34,370 bases of DNA. It comes from an uncultured Lachnospiraceae bacterium (GTDB lineage: Bacteria > Bacillota > Clostridia > Lachnospirales > Lachnospiraceae). Location: assembly GCA_947566645.1 (NCBI GenBank), contig CANOKL010000045.1, positions 1 through 34,370 on the forward strand, given 5' to 3'. This document shows, in pieces, positions 15,182-23,463 of this stretch (its first letter is position 1; each line of letters opens with the position of its first letter). The position numbers and the translations under genes are program-made. The notes beneath the pieces were generated by a model. It made no database searches, was not told where the DNA came from, and worked only from the letters and a program-made list of their open reading frames with translations.

Positions 15182-16720
15182 ATGAACAAGAAACCAACAG
15201 TACTTATGATCTTGGATGGTTATGGACTGAATGAGAAGACAGAGGGTAATGCAGTAAAGGAGGGAAAGACTCCGGTTATGGATCAGCTGATGGCAGAATA
15301 TCCATTTGTCAGGGGCAATGCAAGCGGTATGGCAGTAGGACTCCCGGACGGGCAGATGGGTAATTCAGAGGTGGGGCATCTGAACATGGGTGCAGGCCGT
15401 ATTGTGTATCAGGATCTTACTAAGATTACAAAATCAATCCAGGACGGGGATTTCTTCGAAAATCCTGCTCTTCTTGCAGCATGTGAGAATGTGAAGAAGA
15501 ATCACAGCGCCCTTCATATGTACGGCCTCGTATCAGACGGAGGCGTGCATAGCCACAATACACATATCTATGGTCTTCTCGAGCTGGCAAAGAGACAGGG
15601 AATTGAGAAGGTTTATGTACACTGCTTCCTGGACGGGCGTGATACGCCTCCGGCTTCTGGAAAGGAATATGTAGAAGAACTGGTTGCGAAGATGCAGGAA
15701 ATCGGTGTCGGTGAGGTAGCAACCGTCATGGGCCGTTACTATGCAATGGACCGGGACAATCGCTGGGAGCGTGTGGAGAAAGCCTACCGTGCCATGGTTT
15801 ACGGAGAGGGAGAGCAGGCATCTGGCGGACCGGAAGGGATCCAGGCATCCTATGACAAGGATACAACGGACGAGTTCGTTCTGCCTACCGTTGTTATGAA
15901 GGACGGCGCGCCGGTAGCAACGATTCAGGAGAACGATTCCATCATCTTTTATAATTTCCGTCCGGACCGTGCAAGAGAGATTACAAGAACCTTCTGTGAT
16001 GACGAATTTAAAGGCTTTGACCGGGGTGAAAGAATCAAAACCACCTATGTCTGCTTCACAGAATATGACGTAACCATCGAAAATAAACTGGTAGCATTCG
16101 TAAAAGAGGAGATAACGAACACCTTCGGCGAGTTCCTTGCAGCAAATGGAAAGAAGCAGGCACGGATTGCCGAGACAGAGAAGTACGCACATGTCACCTT
16201 CTTCTTCAACGGCGGCGTGGAGGAGCCTAATGAGGGCGAAGACCGGATTCTCGTCAACTCCCCCAAAGTAGCAACCTATGACCTGAAGCCGGAGATGAGC
16301 GCCTATGAAGTGTGCGATAAGCTGACTGGCGCCATCCGTTCCGGAGATTATGATGTCATCATCATTAACTTCGCAAATCCGGACATGGTAGGACATACTG
16401 GTGTCGAGGCTGCAGCAATTAAGGCCATTGAGGCTGTGGACGAATGTGTAGGCAAAGCAGTCGAAGCTGTAAAAGAAGTAAACGGACAGATGTTCATCTG
16501 CGCCGACCACGGCAATGCCGAGCAGCTCATCGATGAGGAGACCGGCGAGCCCTTCACCGCACATACGACCAATCCAGTACCATTTATCCTTGTAAACGCC
16601 GATCCGGCATACCGCTTAAGAGAAGGCGGCTGCCTGGCAGATATCGCACCAACCCTCATAGAACTGATGGGCATGGAACAGCCAAAAGAAATGACAGGAA
16701 AGTCACTGCTGGAGAAATAA
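15182..16720 (+). CDS. gpmI: 2,3-bisphosphoglycerate-independent phosphoglycerate mutase
   Basis: This Mn-dependent enzyme interconverts 3- and 2-phosphoglycerate. The 512-residue product begins KPTVLMILDGYGLN with metal ligand Asp. The phosphorylated Ser62 lies in GQMGNSEVGHLNMGAGR. Other motifs are HCFLDGRDTPP, GRYYAMDRDNRW, NFRPDRAREITR, the metal-binding ADHGNAEQ and a His in FTAHTTNPVPFI. Length is canonical. ATG 15182 is preferred over GTG 15170, because the AAGGAG site (15165-15170) overlaps that GTG. A perfect palindrome follows the gene and may terminate it. The usual partner eno is not in the window. Confidence 0.97.
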   Translation: MNKKPTVLMILDGYGLNEKTEGNAVKEGKTPVMDQLMAEYPFVRGNASGMAVGLPDGQMGNSEVGHLNMGAGRIVYQDLTKITKSIQDGDFFENPALLAACENVKKNHSALHMYGLVSDGGVHSHNTHIYGLLELAKRQGIEKVYVHCFLDGRDTPPASGKEYVEELVAKMQEIGVGEVATVMGRYYAMDRDNRWERVEKAYRAMVYGEGEQASGGPEGIQASYDKDTTDEFVLPTVVMKDGAPVATIQENDSIIFYNFRPDRAREITRTFCDDEFKGFDRGERIKTTYVCFTEYDVTIENKLVAFVKEEITNTFGEFLAANGKKQARIAETEKYAHVTFFFNGGVEEPNEGEDRILVNSPKVATYDLKPEMSAYEVCDKLTGAIRSGDYDVIIINFANPDMVGHTGVEAAAIKAIEAVDECVGKAVEAVKEVNGQMFICADHGNAEQLIDEETGEPFTAHTTNPVPFILVNADPAYRLREGGCLADIAPTLIELMGMEQPKEMTGKSLLEK

Positions 16721-16730
16721 AAAAGTTTCT

Positions 16731-16764
16731 GGGGACGGGGTATTTTTAAAAATACCCCGTCCCC
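16731..16764. repeat. Perfect 34-base palindrome, GGGGACGGGG family, copy 1
   Basis: GGGGACGGGGTATTTTT (16731-16747) is followed directly by its exact complement (16748-16764). It lies 10 bases after gpmI and 20 before the response regulator. The TGGGGACGGGG core recurs at 34258-34268. It can act as a terminator, and it resembles REP-like palindromes found in many genomes. Confidence 0.75.
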
Positions 16765-16783
16765 AATTGGCAGGTGGAGGAAT

Positions 16784-17452
16784 ATGCATATTATGATTAT
16801 TGAGGATGACCCGGTCATCCGTCAGGAACTCAGGCAATTATTAGAAAATTCGCTGTATCAGGTGAGCGCTCCGGGGAATTTTGAGGGAATCGTCCCTTTT
16901 ATACTGGAGAGGAATCCGGATCTGGTGCTGTTGGATCTGAATCTTCCGGGGGAATCGGGATTTGAGATCTGTTCGAAGCTCCGGCTGTCATCAGAAGTAC
17001 CGGTGATCTTTGTGACGGGAAGGACAGATTCTATGGATGAGCTGAATGGAATCTTAAGAGGCGGGGATGACTATATCACCAAGCCTTTTCATCCTCCGGT
17101 GCTGCTTGCCAGAATTGCTGCTGTGCTGAAGCGTACGAAAAGGAATATGGGGAGGGAGGAGGCTGTGCTCAGCCATAAGGGTGTGGAGCTTGACCTGGCA
17201 AGGGGCTGTGTGAGATATGAATGCCGTGAGATAGATATGTCGCGGAATGAGCTGAAGATCCTTCATTATCTGTTTGTGAAAAAGGGGGAGATTGTCTCCC
17301 GCATGGAGCTTGTGGAGGCGCTGTGGGATCAGCAGGTGTTTATTGATGATAATGCGCTGAGTGTGAATATGACCCGGATACGGGGAAAGATTGCGCAGAT
17401 TGGCGTGCAGGATTTTATTGAGACGAAACGGGGAATGGGGTATCGGATATGA
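16784..17452 (+). CDS. OmpR-family response regulator, BceR-like
   Basis: This is the DNA-binding response regulator of a peptide-antibiotic sensing pair. The 222-residue protein has a full receiver: acidic pair Asp8/Asp9, phosphoacceptor Asp51 (LVLLDLNLPG), Thr78 (FVTG) and Lys100 (YITKPF). A winged-helix effector domain follows (about 128-222, with SRNELKILHYLF and ETKRGMGYRI). The start at 16784 follows a GGTGGAGG site. The stop overlaps the kinase start (ATGA). Its likely target is the promoter of the ABC transporter operon, where TGTAAC direct repeats sit 11 bases apart. Confidence 0.92.
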   Translation: MHIMIIEDDPVIRQELRQLLENSLYQVSAPGNFEGIVPFILERNPDLVLLDLNLPGESGFEICSKLRLSSEVPVIFVTGRTDSMDELNGILRGGDDYITKPFHPPVLLARIAAVLKRTKRNMGREEAVLSHKGVELDLARGCVRYECREIDMSRNELKILHYLFVKKGEIVSRMELVEALWDQQVFIDDNALSVNMTRIRGKIAQIGVQDFIETKRGMGYRI

Positions 17453-18483
17453 CAGTCAGGGAATATGTGAAGGACAGGTGCCTGCTTTTGCTCCTCCATG
17501 TGTGCTGTATGCTTCTGGCGGGCGGGTTTTTATATGCTACCGGGTATCCCGGGGATTATATTTTTCTGCTTTTGTTATGCTGGGCGATTCTCCTTGCAGT
17601 GGTGTCTGGCGCCTCTTACTGGAAGAAGAAGAGATATTTCAGCCAGATGGAAAAAATACTGCAGCAGGTGGACCAGCGGTATATTCTGGGAGAGGTGATG
17701 CCAGAGCCGGTGTGTCTGGAGGATTCGGTTTACCGGGACATGATCCGGGCATCCAATAAATCTGCTATTGAGAAAATCCGGGATATTGAGGAGGAGAGGA
17801 AGGAATACCGGGAATTTATTGAGAGCTGGGTACATGAGATCAAAGCACCCATTACCGGTATTTCTCTGATCTGTGAAAATTACAGGGGAGAGCATGAGAG
17901 ACGGATCGGCGGACTGAATCAGAAGACATGGGCGCTTGTGGAAATGGCTCTTTACTATGCACGTTCGGATGAGGTGTATAAGGATTACATGATCCAAAGG
18001 ACCAGCCTGCAGGATATGGCTTCTGAGGTGCTGATAAAGAATAAATATTTGCTGATACAAAGCGGGATGACGGCAGAGGTGCAGTGTGAGGATGAGGTGT
18101 ATACAGACGAGAAATGGATTGCTTTTATTCTGAATCAGATTGTCCTCAACAGTGTGAAATATAAGAAGGAAGAAGGAGCACATCTGCGTATTTATACAGA
18201 GAGGTATGGACATGGAGTCCGGCTTGTGACAGAGGATAATGGGATCGGAATTAAGGAGGAAGAAGCGGCCCGTGTCTTTGAGAAAGGCTTTACCGGAAGC
18301 AACGGGAGGAAAAATGAACGGTCAACCGGGATGGGGCTGTACCTTTGTAAGGTGCTTTGCGGGAAGCTTGGGATAGAGATGGGGCTGGAATCTGTGGAAG
18401 AAGAGGGCACAAGGGTCTTGCTGGAGTTTCCGGTGGGGGATTATTATGCCAGAGAAAGTGGAGCGGGGGCTATTGAGAAATAG
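17449..18483 (+). CDS. Intramembrane-sensing histidine kinase, BceS-like
   Basis: This 344-residue sensor kinase has only two N-terminal membrane helices (about 11-31 and 37-57) joined by a loop of about five residues, TGYPGD. That is the hallmark of BceS-type kinases, which sense through their partner ABC permease and not directly. The phosphorylated His129 is in FIESWVHEIKAPITG. The ATPase domain shows the N box (QIVLNSVKYK), G1 box (EDNGIGI) and G2 box (STGMGLYLC). The gene overlaps the response regulator by four bases. Its last codons lie within a GC-rich hairpin. Confidence 0.92.
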   Translation: MTVREYVKDRCLLLLLHVCCMLLAGGFLYATGYPGDYIFLLLLCWAILLAVVSGASYWKKKRYFSQMEKILQQVDQRYILGEVMPEPVCLEDSVYRDMIRASNKSAIEKIRDIEEERKEYREFIESWVHEIKAPITGISLICENYRGEHERRIGGLNQKTWALVEMALYYARSDEVYKDYMIQRTSLQDMASEVLIKNKYLLIQSGMTAEVQCEDEVYTDEKWIAFILNQIVLNSVKYKKEEGAHLRIYTERYGHGVRLVTEDNGIGIKEEEAARVFEKGFTGSNGRKNERSTGMGLYLCKVLCGKLGIEMGLESVEEEGTRVLLEFPVGDYYARESGAGAIEK

Positions 18484-18494
18484 ATAGCCCCCGC
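18463..18494. terminator. GC-rich hairpin containing the kinase stop codon
   Basis: GCGGGGGCTAT (18463-18473) pairs exactly with ATAGCCCCCGC (18484-18494); the stop codon TAG (18481-18483) is in the loop. No T run follows on either strand, so a role in mRNA 3' end stability or Rho-type ending is only possible. It lies between convergent genes. Confidence 0.5.
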
Positions 18495-18524
18495 GCCCCC
18501 TTCTAATAGAAAGTGTTGGAATAA

Positions 18525-19379
18525 TTATTCTGCATAGAAATGCTGGACTGCTTTGGCAAAAAATTCCGCAACGCCTTCTCCATACTGACTGTCACATTCT
18601 GCCTGTACTTCTTTGTTGTTTTGGTATAAATCTGCCAGTTGCAGCATGATATCCTTTTCGTATTTGATGCGGAATAATTGTTTTTGAACATACCCATATT
18701 CTGCAACAATCTCCCTGATTTCAAAGGAATCCAGGGTAAATCCTTCCTTTTTCCGTTGGACCAGTTTATCCATAACAGCTTCCTGCCGAAGGCGGAAAGC
18801 ATGAATCATTTCTTCGCCTAAAGGGTTCTTCGCTGCCTCTAAGGCATGTTCCTTGCTGCCATGCCATTCTATAATTTTCGCCCAACTTTTCTGTGTTTCT
18901 TCCTTTGCAGCGTTTTTCATAAAATGTTCATGAAATTCGTTAATGCTGCCAAACTGTTTCTCAAGTACATGTTTCTGTTCCACATCCATATGCTGAATCA
19001 TGGAATGGAATATTTCTTCCACCTCTGTTTTGCTGAATACTTCAAAATCCATATTGTTCTCTCCTTTCAGAATGTCATCAATGCTGGCAATCAAACGCTC
19101 CAGGCGTTCCTTTTTTGCTGTCAGCATGGTTCTCTGTATTTGCAGAATCTGCTTTTTATCAAGAACTGGATTTTCCATGACAGACTTGATTTCCCGTAAA
19201 GAAATATCAAATTCCCGAAAGAATAATATTTGACGCAGAACCTCTAATGCTTTATCGTCATAAAGCCGGTATCCTGCTTCACTCCTGCCGGTCGGCGTTA
19301 ATAGGCCGATTTCATCATAATAGTGAAGTGTGCGCACGCTGATACCTGTAATTTGCGCTAATTCTTTTACTGTCCTCAT
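18525..19379 (-). CDS. MerR-family regulator with TipAS-like ligand domain
   Basis: This 284-residue transcription activator has a MerR winged helix (MRTVKELAQITGISVRTLHY through SEAGYRLYDDKAL, about 1-45) and a coiled-coil dimerisation helix (about 70-110). A C-terminal TipAS-type helical domain follows (about 120-284), the fold that binds thiopeptide antibiotics in Streptomyces TipA. ATG 19379 follows AAGGAGG by nine bases; an upstream frame open from 19412 has no such site. It is transcribed opposite to the kinase and away from the ABC operon, so it is an insertion of a second regulator inside a Bce module. A ligand is not known. Confidence 0.85.
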   Translation of the reverse strand: MRTVKELAQITGISVRTLHYYDEIGLLTPTGRSEAGYRLYDDKALEVLRQILFFREFDISLREIKSVMENPVLDKKQILQIQRTMLTAKKERLERLIASIDDILKGENNMDFEVFSKTEVEEIFHSMIQHMDVEQKHVLEKQFGSINEFHEHFMKNAAKEETQKSWAKIIEWHGSKEHALEAAKNPLGEEMIHAFRLRQEAVMDKLVQRKKEGFTLDSFEIREIVAEYGYVQKQLFRIKYEKDIMLQLADLYQNNKEVQAECDSQYGEGVAEFFAKAVQHFYAE

Positions 19380-19410
19380 TCCGTATGCCCTCCTTGTTCT
19401 TGATACAATC

Positions 19411-19441
19411 ACTTTAATCTATGACGTTCCGTGAAGGTCAA
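19411..19441 (-). promoter_or_regulatory. MerR-type promoter with 19-base spacer
   Basis: On the minus strand, TTGACC (19441-19436), a 19-base spacer and TAAAGT (19416-19411) form the over-long spacer typical of promoters activated by MerR proteins. Inside it CTTCACG and ACGTCATAG form an imperfect dyad. Autoregulation by the gene it precedes is the natural reading. Confidence 0.65.
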
Positions 19442-19523
19442 TAGTTTTTTGTTTTTTTTATTATACAAGCAAATGAGCGTTTCAGTAAATGTTAATCTGT
19501 GAATAGTAACAATCTTACAACTC

Positions 19524-19540
19524 TGTAACCTTCCTGTAAC
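19524..19540 (+). promoter_or_regulatory. TGTAAC direct repeats, candidate BceR-type operator
   Basis: TGTAAC occurs at 19524-19529 and 19535-19540, one helical turn apart. A related GTAAC is at 19506-19510 and TTACAA at 19515-19520. Tandem half-sites with 11-base spacing just upstream of a weak -35 box fit an OmpR-family activator such as the regulator at 16784. Confidence 0.5.
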
Positions 19541-19549
19541 TTACCGAAA

Positions 19550-19578
19550 TACAAACCGTCAAAAAAGTATGATATAGT
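19550..19578 (+). promoter_or_regulatory. Promoter of the ABC transporter operon
   Basis: A good -10 box, TATAGT, lies at 19573-19578. The -35 position (TACAAA, 19550-19555) is poor, which suggests dependence on an activator bound at the TGTAAC repeats ten bases upstream. Confidence 0.5.
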
Positions 19579-19710
19579 TATACCAGGCGTCAGATCAATC
19601 TGCCGCCCGGCACAACAGAATGCGTAAAGCCGCATGTGGAATTATGCGGTCTTGCGTCTGTGTCTGCCGTGAGTATAATGAAAAGATCAGAAAAGACGGG
19701 AGTGAAATCT

Positions 19711-20478
19711 ATGTATGACAATATCCGTGTATGCGATGTAGAGAAATATTACGGAAATGATTCCAATGTAACAAAAGCCATAGACCGTGTCAGCTTCACG
19801 GTAGAGCGCGGCGAATTCGTTGGCGTGATGGGAGCGTCAGGCTCAGGAAAGACAACGCTTCTCAACATGCTTGCCACTATTGACCGGGTGACGGCAGGGC
19901 ATATCTTTTATGGAGACACTGATATTACAGAGCTAAAGGATGAGAAACTGTCGGATTTCAGGAAGGAGAACCTGGGATTTGTCTTTCAGGACTATAATCT
20001 TCTGGATACGCTGACCATGGAGGAGAATATCGTGCTTGCCCTTACCATACGGAAGGAAGGAAAGGCAGAGATTCAGCGAAAATGCGGTGAGATTATGCGG
20101 CTTCTTGGTATTGAGGAGATTAAGAATAAGTTTCCCTATCAGGTGTCAGGGGGACAGAAACAGCGGTGTGCCTGCGCAAGGGCTCTTGTAAACCGCCCCC
20201 GGCTTCTTCTGGCGGATGAGCCGACGGGGGCGCTGGATTCCCGCTCGGCGCAGACGCTTCTTGAGACCTTTACGGACATGAACCATTCTTTAAATGCTAC
20301 GATTCTCATGGTAACTCATGATGCCTTTTCCGCAAGCTACTGCAGCCGGATCCTGTTTTTAAAGGACGGAAGGATTTTTCATGAGCTTGTACGGGGGAAG
20401 AAAGAACGGAGGGTATTTTTGAATGAGATTCTGGACGTTCTGTCCTTGACAGGAGGTGAGCTTTCCGATGCTCGGTAA
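19711..20478 (+). CDS. Bacitracin-type ABC transporter ATP-binding protein (BceA-like)
   Basis: This is the ATPase subunit of a peptide-antibiotic detoxifying and sensing transporter. The 255-residue protein has Walker A GASGSGKTT (41-49), a Q-loop in GFVFQDYNLLDTLT, signature VSGGQKQR, Walker B LLLADEPTGALD and the switch His in MVTHD. It is of the MacB/BceA type that pairs with FtsX-fold permeases. ATG 19711 has GGGAG eight bases upstream; the longer frame from 19636 is not supported. Its end overlaps the permease start by 11 bases. Confidence 0.94.
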   Translation: MYDNIRVCDVEKYYGNDSNVTKAIDRVSFTVERGEFVGVMGASGSGKTTLLNMLATIDRVTAGHIFYGDTDITELKDEKLSDFRKENLGFVFQDYNLLDTLTMEENIVLALTIRKEGKAEIQRKCGEIMRLLGIEEIKNKFPYQVSGGQKQRCACARALVNRPRLLLADEPTGALDSRSAQTLLETFTDMNHSLNATILMVTHDAFSASYCSRILFLKDGRIFHELVRGKKERRVFLNEILDVLSLTGGELSDAR

Positions 20479-22606
20479 ACTTGCAGTCAGAAATGTAAAG
20501 CGTTCCGCAAAGGATTATCTTGTGTATGTGATTACCATGATGCTGGTTACGGCGCTGATGTTTGCCTTTAACAGCATTTTATTCTCTCCGGATATCCGCA
20601 GGCGGATTGATATGGCAGGAATCATGGCGGCAATGATCGGACTTGCCACATTTTTCATTGTAATAATTGTTGCATGGCTCATTAACTATATGGTACGGTT
20701 CATGCTGGAAAAGAGGAGCCGCGAATTCGGGACTTATCTGCTTCTCGGAATGAAGAAAAAGGAGATCGCCCGCCTCTACATGCGGGAAAATGTAATTATG
20801 GGAATGGGTGCATTTATTGCAGGGATGGCTCTGGGAGTTCTTCTGCAGCAGATGATTATGGCAGTGCTCTACACCATGCTCCAGGAAAATTATCATCTGA
20901 AGCTGCAGTTCAACCGGTGGTGTATTCTGATGACAGTATGCTGCTATGGGGGCTGCTACGTTCTGGCGCTTTTCAGGTGCAAACGAAGATTTAAGAAAAT
21001 GAATATCCGGGACCTTATGGATGCAGGAAATAAAAATGAAGAAGTGAAGGAATCCCACGAGCGTGTAAAGCAGTGGCTTCTTCCCCTGTCCCTGGTATTT
21101 CTGATCTTCTTCGGAGTATGGCTGTTTTTCGGCGGTGTTCTGTTTGGCGGATGGAACGGCGGGACAGTAATCGGCTTCCTTATTGGGCTTGTCCTGGTTA
21201 TTTATCTTTTTTACATCGGGCTGTCCTCTTTTATCGTCTGCTATATCAGGCGGAGGGGAGCGCTGATCTATAAGGGTCAGAATCTGTTTTTACTCCGGCA
21301 GCTCTCCTCGAAGATCAGGACCATGTGGTTTACCATGGGGACACTGACCTCTCTCTTTACCATTGCCTTTTTAGGCTGCACGGTGGCAATGATGTTCAGT
21401 GACTACCAGAGCAAGGCATTAGAAGACAAGTTCCCGTTCGATGTACAGGTAAACAGTCCAGATGTGGAATATAATTTTTCAGAGGAGATTCAGATTTTGA
21501 ACGAGTACACAGAGATAAAGGATATTTACCCCTATTATATCTATGAAAATGGGACAGACCAGGTAAATGTATGGCTTCGTACTCACTTAAGATGCTTTGG
21601 AACAATGTACAGAAAAGGCGGAAAAGAAGACGCAGAGGCTGATCTTGAAAAGATCCGGAATACAGATGACGGCTCCTACTGCCGCTCTGATACCTATATG
21701 AAGCTTTCAGATTATAATTATCTGCGGAAAATGTTGGGTTATCAGGAGGTATCTTTAAAGGCAGATGAGTATGCACTTCACATAAAAAACAGAGTATACA
21801 GGGAGACCGGGGATTTTGCAGGGCATCTTACTGTGGAAGGAGATGCGGGTGAGCTGAAATTCGCAGGATACCATATGGAGTCCTTTTCCCAGGACGGACA
21901 CAATGGCGGGGACTATGTGATTGTGATTCCGGATGAAAGCGCCGGGAATCTCCGTCCATATTATAAAGAACTTGTGGCAGATCTCAAAGGCAGGGCGCCG
22001 GCCGGACTGGCAGACAGGCTGGATGATATCGGAAGAGATGATGAGGTTTACGGTCATCTTGATATGGCAGGAGATCTGGATGATGAAATAGAAGAGGATG
22101 AGAAAATGGTGCCAAATTCCTGTTTTGGTACGGATCAGATTATCGTTTATGCTGCGGTCAATCTGGTAAGGGATAATCTGATTCCGGAGGTGAAGTATAT
22201 GCTGTCAGCGATTGTATTCCCGTGCTTTTACCTGGGATTTGTATTTGTGTGCGTGGCTCTTACTGTACTGTCTGTGCAGCAGCTCAGTGACTCGGCAAAA
22301 TATAAGTTCCGCTATGACATACTCCGTAAAATCGGACTCCGTAAAAACGAGGTGGCGGCAGCAGTCGCAAAGCAGTTATTCTTATATTACCTCTGTCCGG
22401 CAGTTTTTGCAGCAGGGATAGCAGGAACAGTCGCTATCTTTATCAGCGGAAAATTTATCTTCTACACAGGAATTTCCACATCGGTTTTTCAATACTTTGG
22501 AGTTTCCTTCCTGTTGTTTTTTGGAATTTACGGTCTCTATTTTGCTGCAACTTATGCAGGGTTTCAGAGGAATATTACTTTACACACAAGGTATGAATTG
22601 TTATAA
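20468..22606 (+). CDS. Bacitracin-type ABC transporter permease (BceB-like, FtsX fold)
   Basis: This 712-residue membrane protein is the permease and sensor of the Bce module. It has about ten membrane helices. An N-terminal helix (about 18-38) is followed by an FtsX-type unit. A large extracellular domain (about residues 320-570, from EDKFPFDVQV to NSCFGTDQII) lies between helices seven and eight. The last FtsX-like unit has QLSDSAKYKFRYDILRKIG. This long external domain is where BceB-type proteins contact peptide-lipid targets. AGGAGG at 20451-20456 precedes ATG 20468. The likely kinase partner is at 17449. The peptide recognised is unknown. Confidence 0.92.
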   Translation: MLGKLAVRNVKRSAKDYLVYVITMMLVTALMFAFNSILFSPDIRRRIDMAGIMAAMIGLATFFIVIIVAWLINYMVRFMLEKRSREFGTYLLLGMKKKEIARLYMRENVIMGMGAFIAGMALGVLLQQMIMAVLYTMLQENYHLKLQFNRWCILMTVCCYGGCYVLALFRCKRRFKKMNIRDLMDAGNKNEEVKESHERVKQWLLPLSLVFLIFFGVWLFFGGVLFGGWNGGTVIGFLIGLVLVIYLFYIGLSSFIVCYIRRRGALIYKGQNLFLLRQLSSKIRTMWFTMGTLTSLFTIAFLGCTVAMMFSDYQSKALEDKFPFDVQVNSPDVEYNFSEEIQILNEYTEIKDIYPYYIYENGTDQVNVWLRTHLRCFGTMYRKGGKEDAEADLEKIRNTDDGSYCRSDTYMKLSDYNYLRKMLGYQEVSLKADEYALHIKNRVYRETGDFAGHLTVEGDAGELKFAGYHMESFSQDGHNGGDYVIVIPDESAGNLRPYYKELVADLKGRAPAGLADRLDDIGRDDEVYGHLDMAGDLDDEIEEDEKMVPNSCFGTDQIIVYAAVNLVRDNLIPEVKYMLSAIVFPCFYLGFVFVCVALTVLSVQQLSDSAKYKFRYDILRKIGLRKNEVAAAVAKQLFLYYLCPAVFAAGIAGTVAIFISGKFIFYTGISTSVFQYFGVSFLLFFGIYGLYFAATYAGFQRNITLHTRYELL

Positions 22607-22607
22607 T
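22579..22607 (+). promoter_or_regulatory. Promoter of the HAD-SGNH operon, inside the permease 3' end
   Basis: TTTACA at 22579-22584, a 17-base spacer and consensus TATAAT at 22602-22607 overlap the last codons and stop of the permease gene and would serve the HAD phosphatase gene. Confidence 0.65.
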
Positions 22608-22740
22608 GTAAGCACAAAAACAGCAGGTCAGCAATACTTTATAACAGAGGCTGATGATAGATAGAAAGAATGAAGGATGGATGTTACTGGTCACGAAGTG
22701 GACAGTAAAGAATTTGAGGAGAAGGGGAGAAGGAGCTGCA

Positions 22741-23448
22741 ATGAAGGGATACGATACATTTTTTTTTGATCTGGACGGAACAATTACGGATTCTGCACCA
22801 GGCATTACGAATTCTGTTGTCTACGCACTAAAAAAATACGGTATTGAGGAGAAGGATTACGTGAAGCTGTGCAAGTTCATCGGTCCGCCCCTTACCGTTT
22901 CCTTCCAGGAACTCTACGGATTTTCCAGGGAACAGTCCCAGGAAGCGGTGAAATATTACAGGGAATATTACACAGATAAGGGAATATTTGAAAACAGTGT
23001 CTACGATGGATTCGAAGAGGTGGCAGGGAAGCTTAAGAAAAGTGGAAAAAGACTTGTAGTAGCCACTTCAAAGCCAGAGCCCTTTGCAAGAAAGATTATT
23101 GATTATTTCGCCCTGACTCCTTACTTTGATTATGTGGCGGGGATGGAACTTGACGGCGGCAGGGGAACAAAAACAGAAGTCATCCGCTATGCCCTCAGGG
23201 AGTGTGGGATAAAAGATAAGACAACAGTTCTTATGGTAGGTGACCGTGAGCATGATGTGATCGGGGCGAGAGAAGCCGGAATAGACTGTCTTGGGGTACT
23301 GTATGGTTTTGGAACCCGGGAAGAGCTTGAAAAAGCAGGCGCTATGTATATTGCAGAAAGTGTAGAGGATATTTTGCATCCTGAGGAGTTACGAGCTGCG
23401 GCTCAGGAATGCGTGGATCCAGGCTTATGCCAGCATGAAAGTGTATGA
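22741..23448 (+). CDS. HAD-superfamily phosphatase, Gph/PpaX-like
   Basis: This cytosolic HAD hydrolase probably acts on a small phosphorylated compound (phosphoglycolate, pyrophosphate or a nucleotide). The 235-residue protein has motif I FFFDLDGTITDS (Asp10, Asp12), an alpha-helical cap (about 18-85), motif II VVATSKPE and motif IV MVGDREHDVIGARE. ATG 22741 follows AAGGAG by six bases; a frame open from 22654 would add residues without family likeness. The 15-base gap to the SGNH gene implies co-transcription. Confidence 0.9.
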   Translation: MKGYDTFFFDLDGTITDSAPGITNSVVYALKKYGIEEKDYVKLCKFIGPPLTVSFQELYGFSREQSQEAVKYYREYYTDKGIFENSVYDGFEEVAGKLKKSGKRLVVATSKPEPFARKIIDYFALTPYFDYVAGMELDGGRGTKTEVIRYALRECGIKDKTTVLMVGDREHDVIGAREAGIDCLGVLYGFGTREELEKAGAMYIAESVEDILHPEELRAAAQECVDPGLCQHESV

Positions 23449-23463
23449 TTGTCAGGTGATTTT

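Larger units (their letters stand above)
19380..19710. other. Divergent regulatory region between merR-type gene and ABC operon
   Basis: No gene was found in these 331 bases. They hold the minus-strand MerR-type promoter (19411-19441), an AT-rich centre, TGTAAC direct repeats (19524-19540), a plus-strand promoter (19550-19578) and a leader with a hairpin at 19623-19656 (CCGCAT/ATGCGG core). Confidence 0.7.

Noticed and set aside
15533..16564. 343-residue open frame antisense to gpmI
   Set aside because: It lies wholly within a canonical enzyme gene on the other strand; its composition (Cys, His and Leu rich) is that of a shadow frame.
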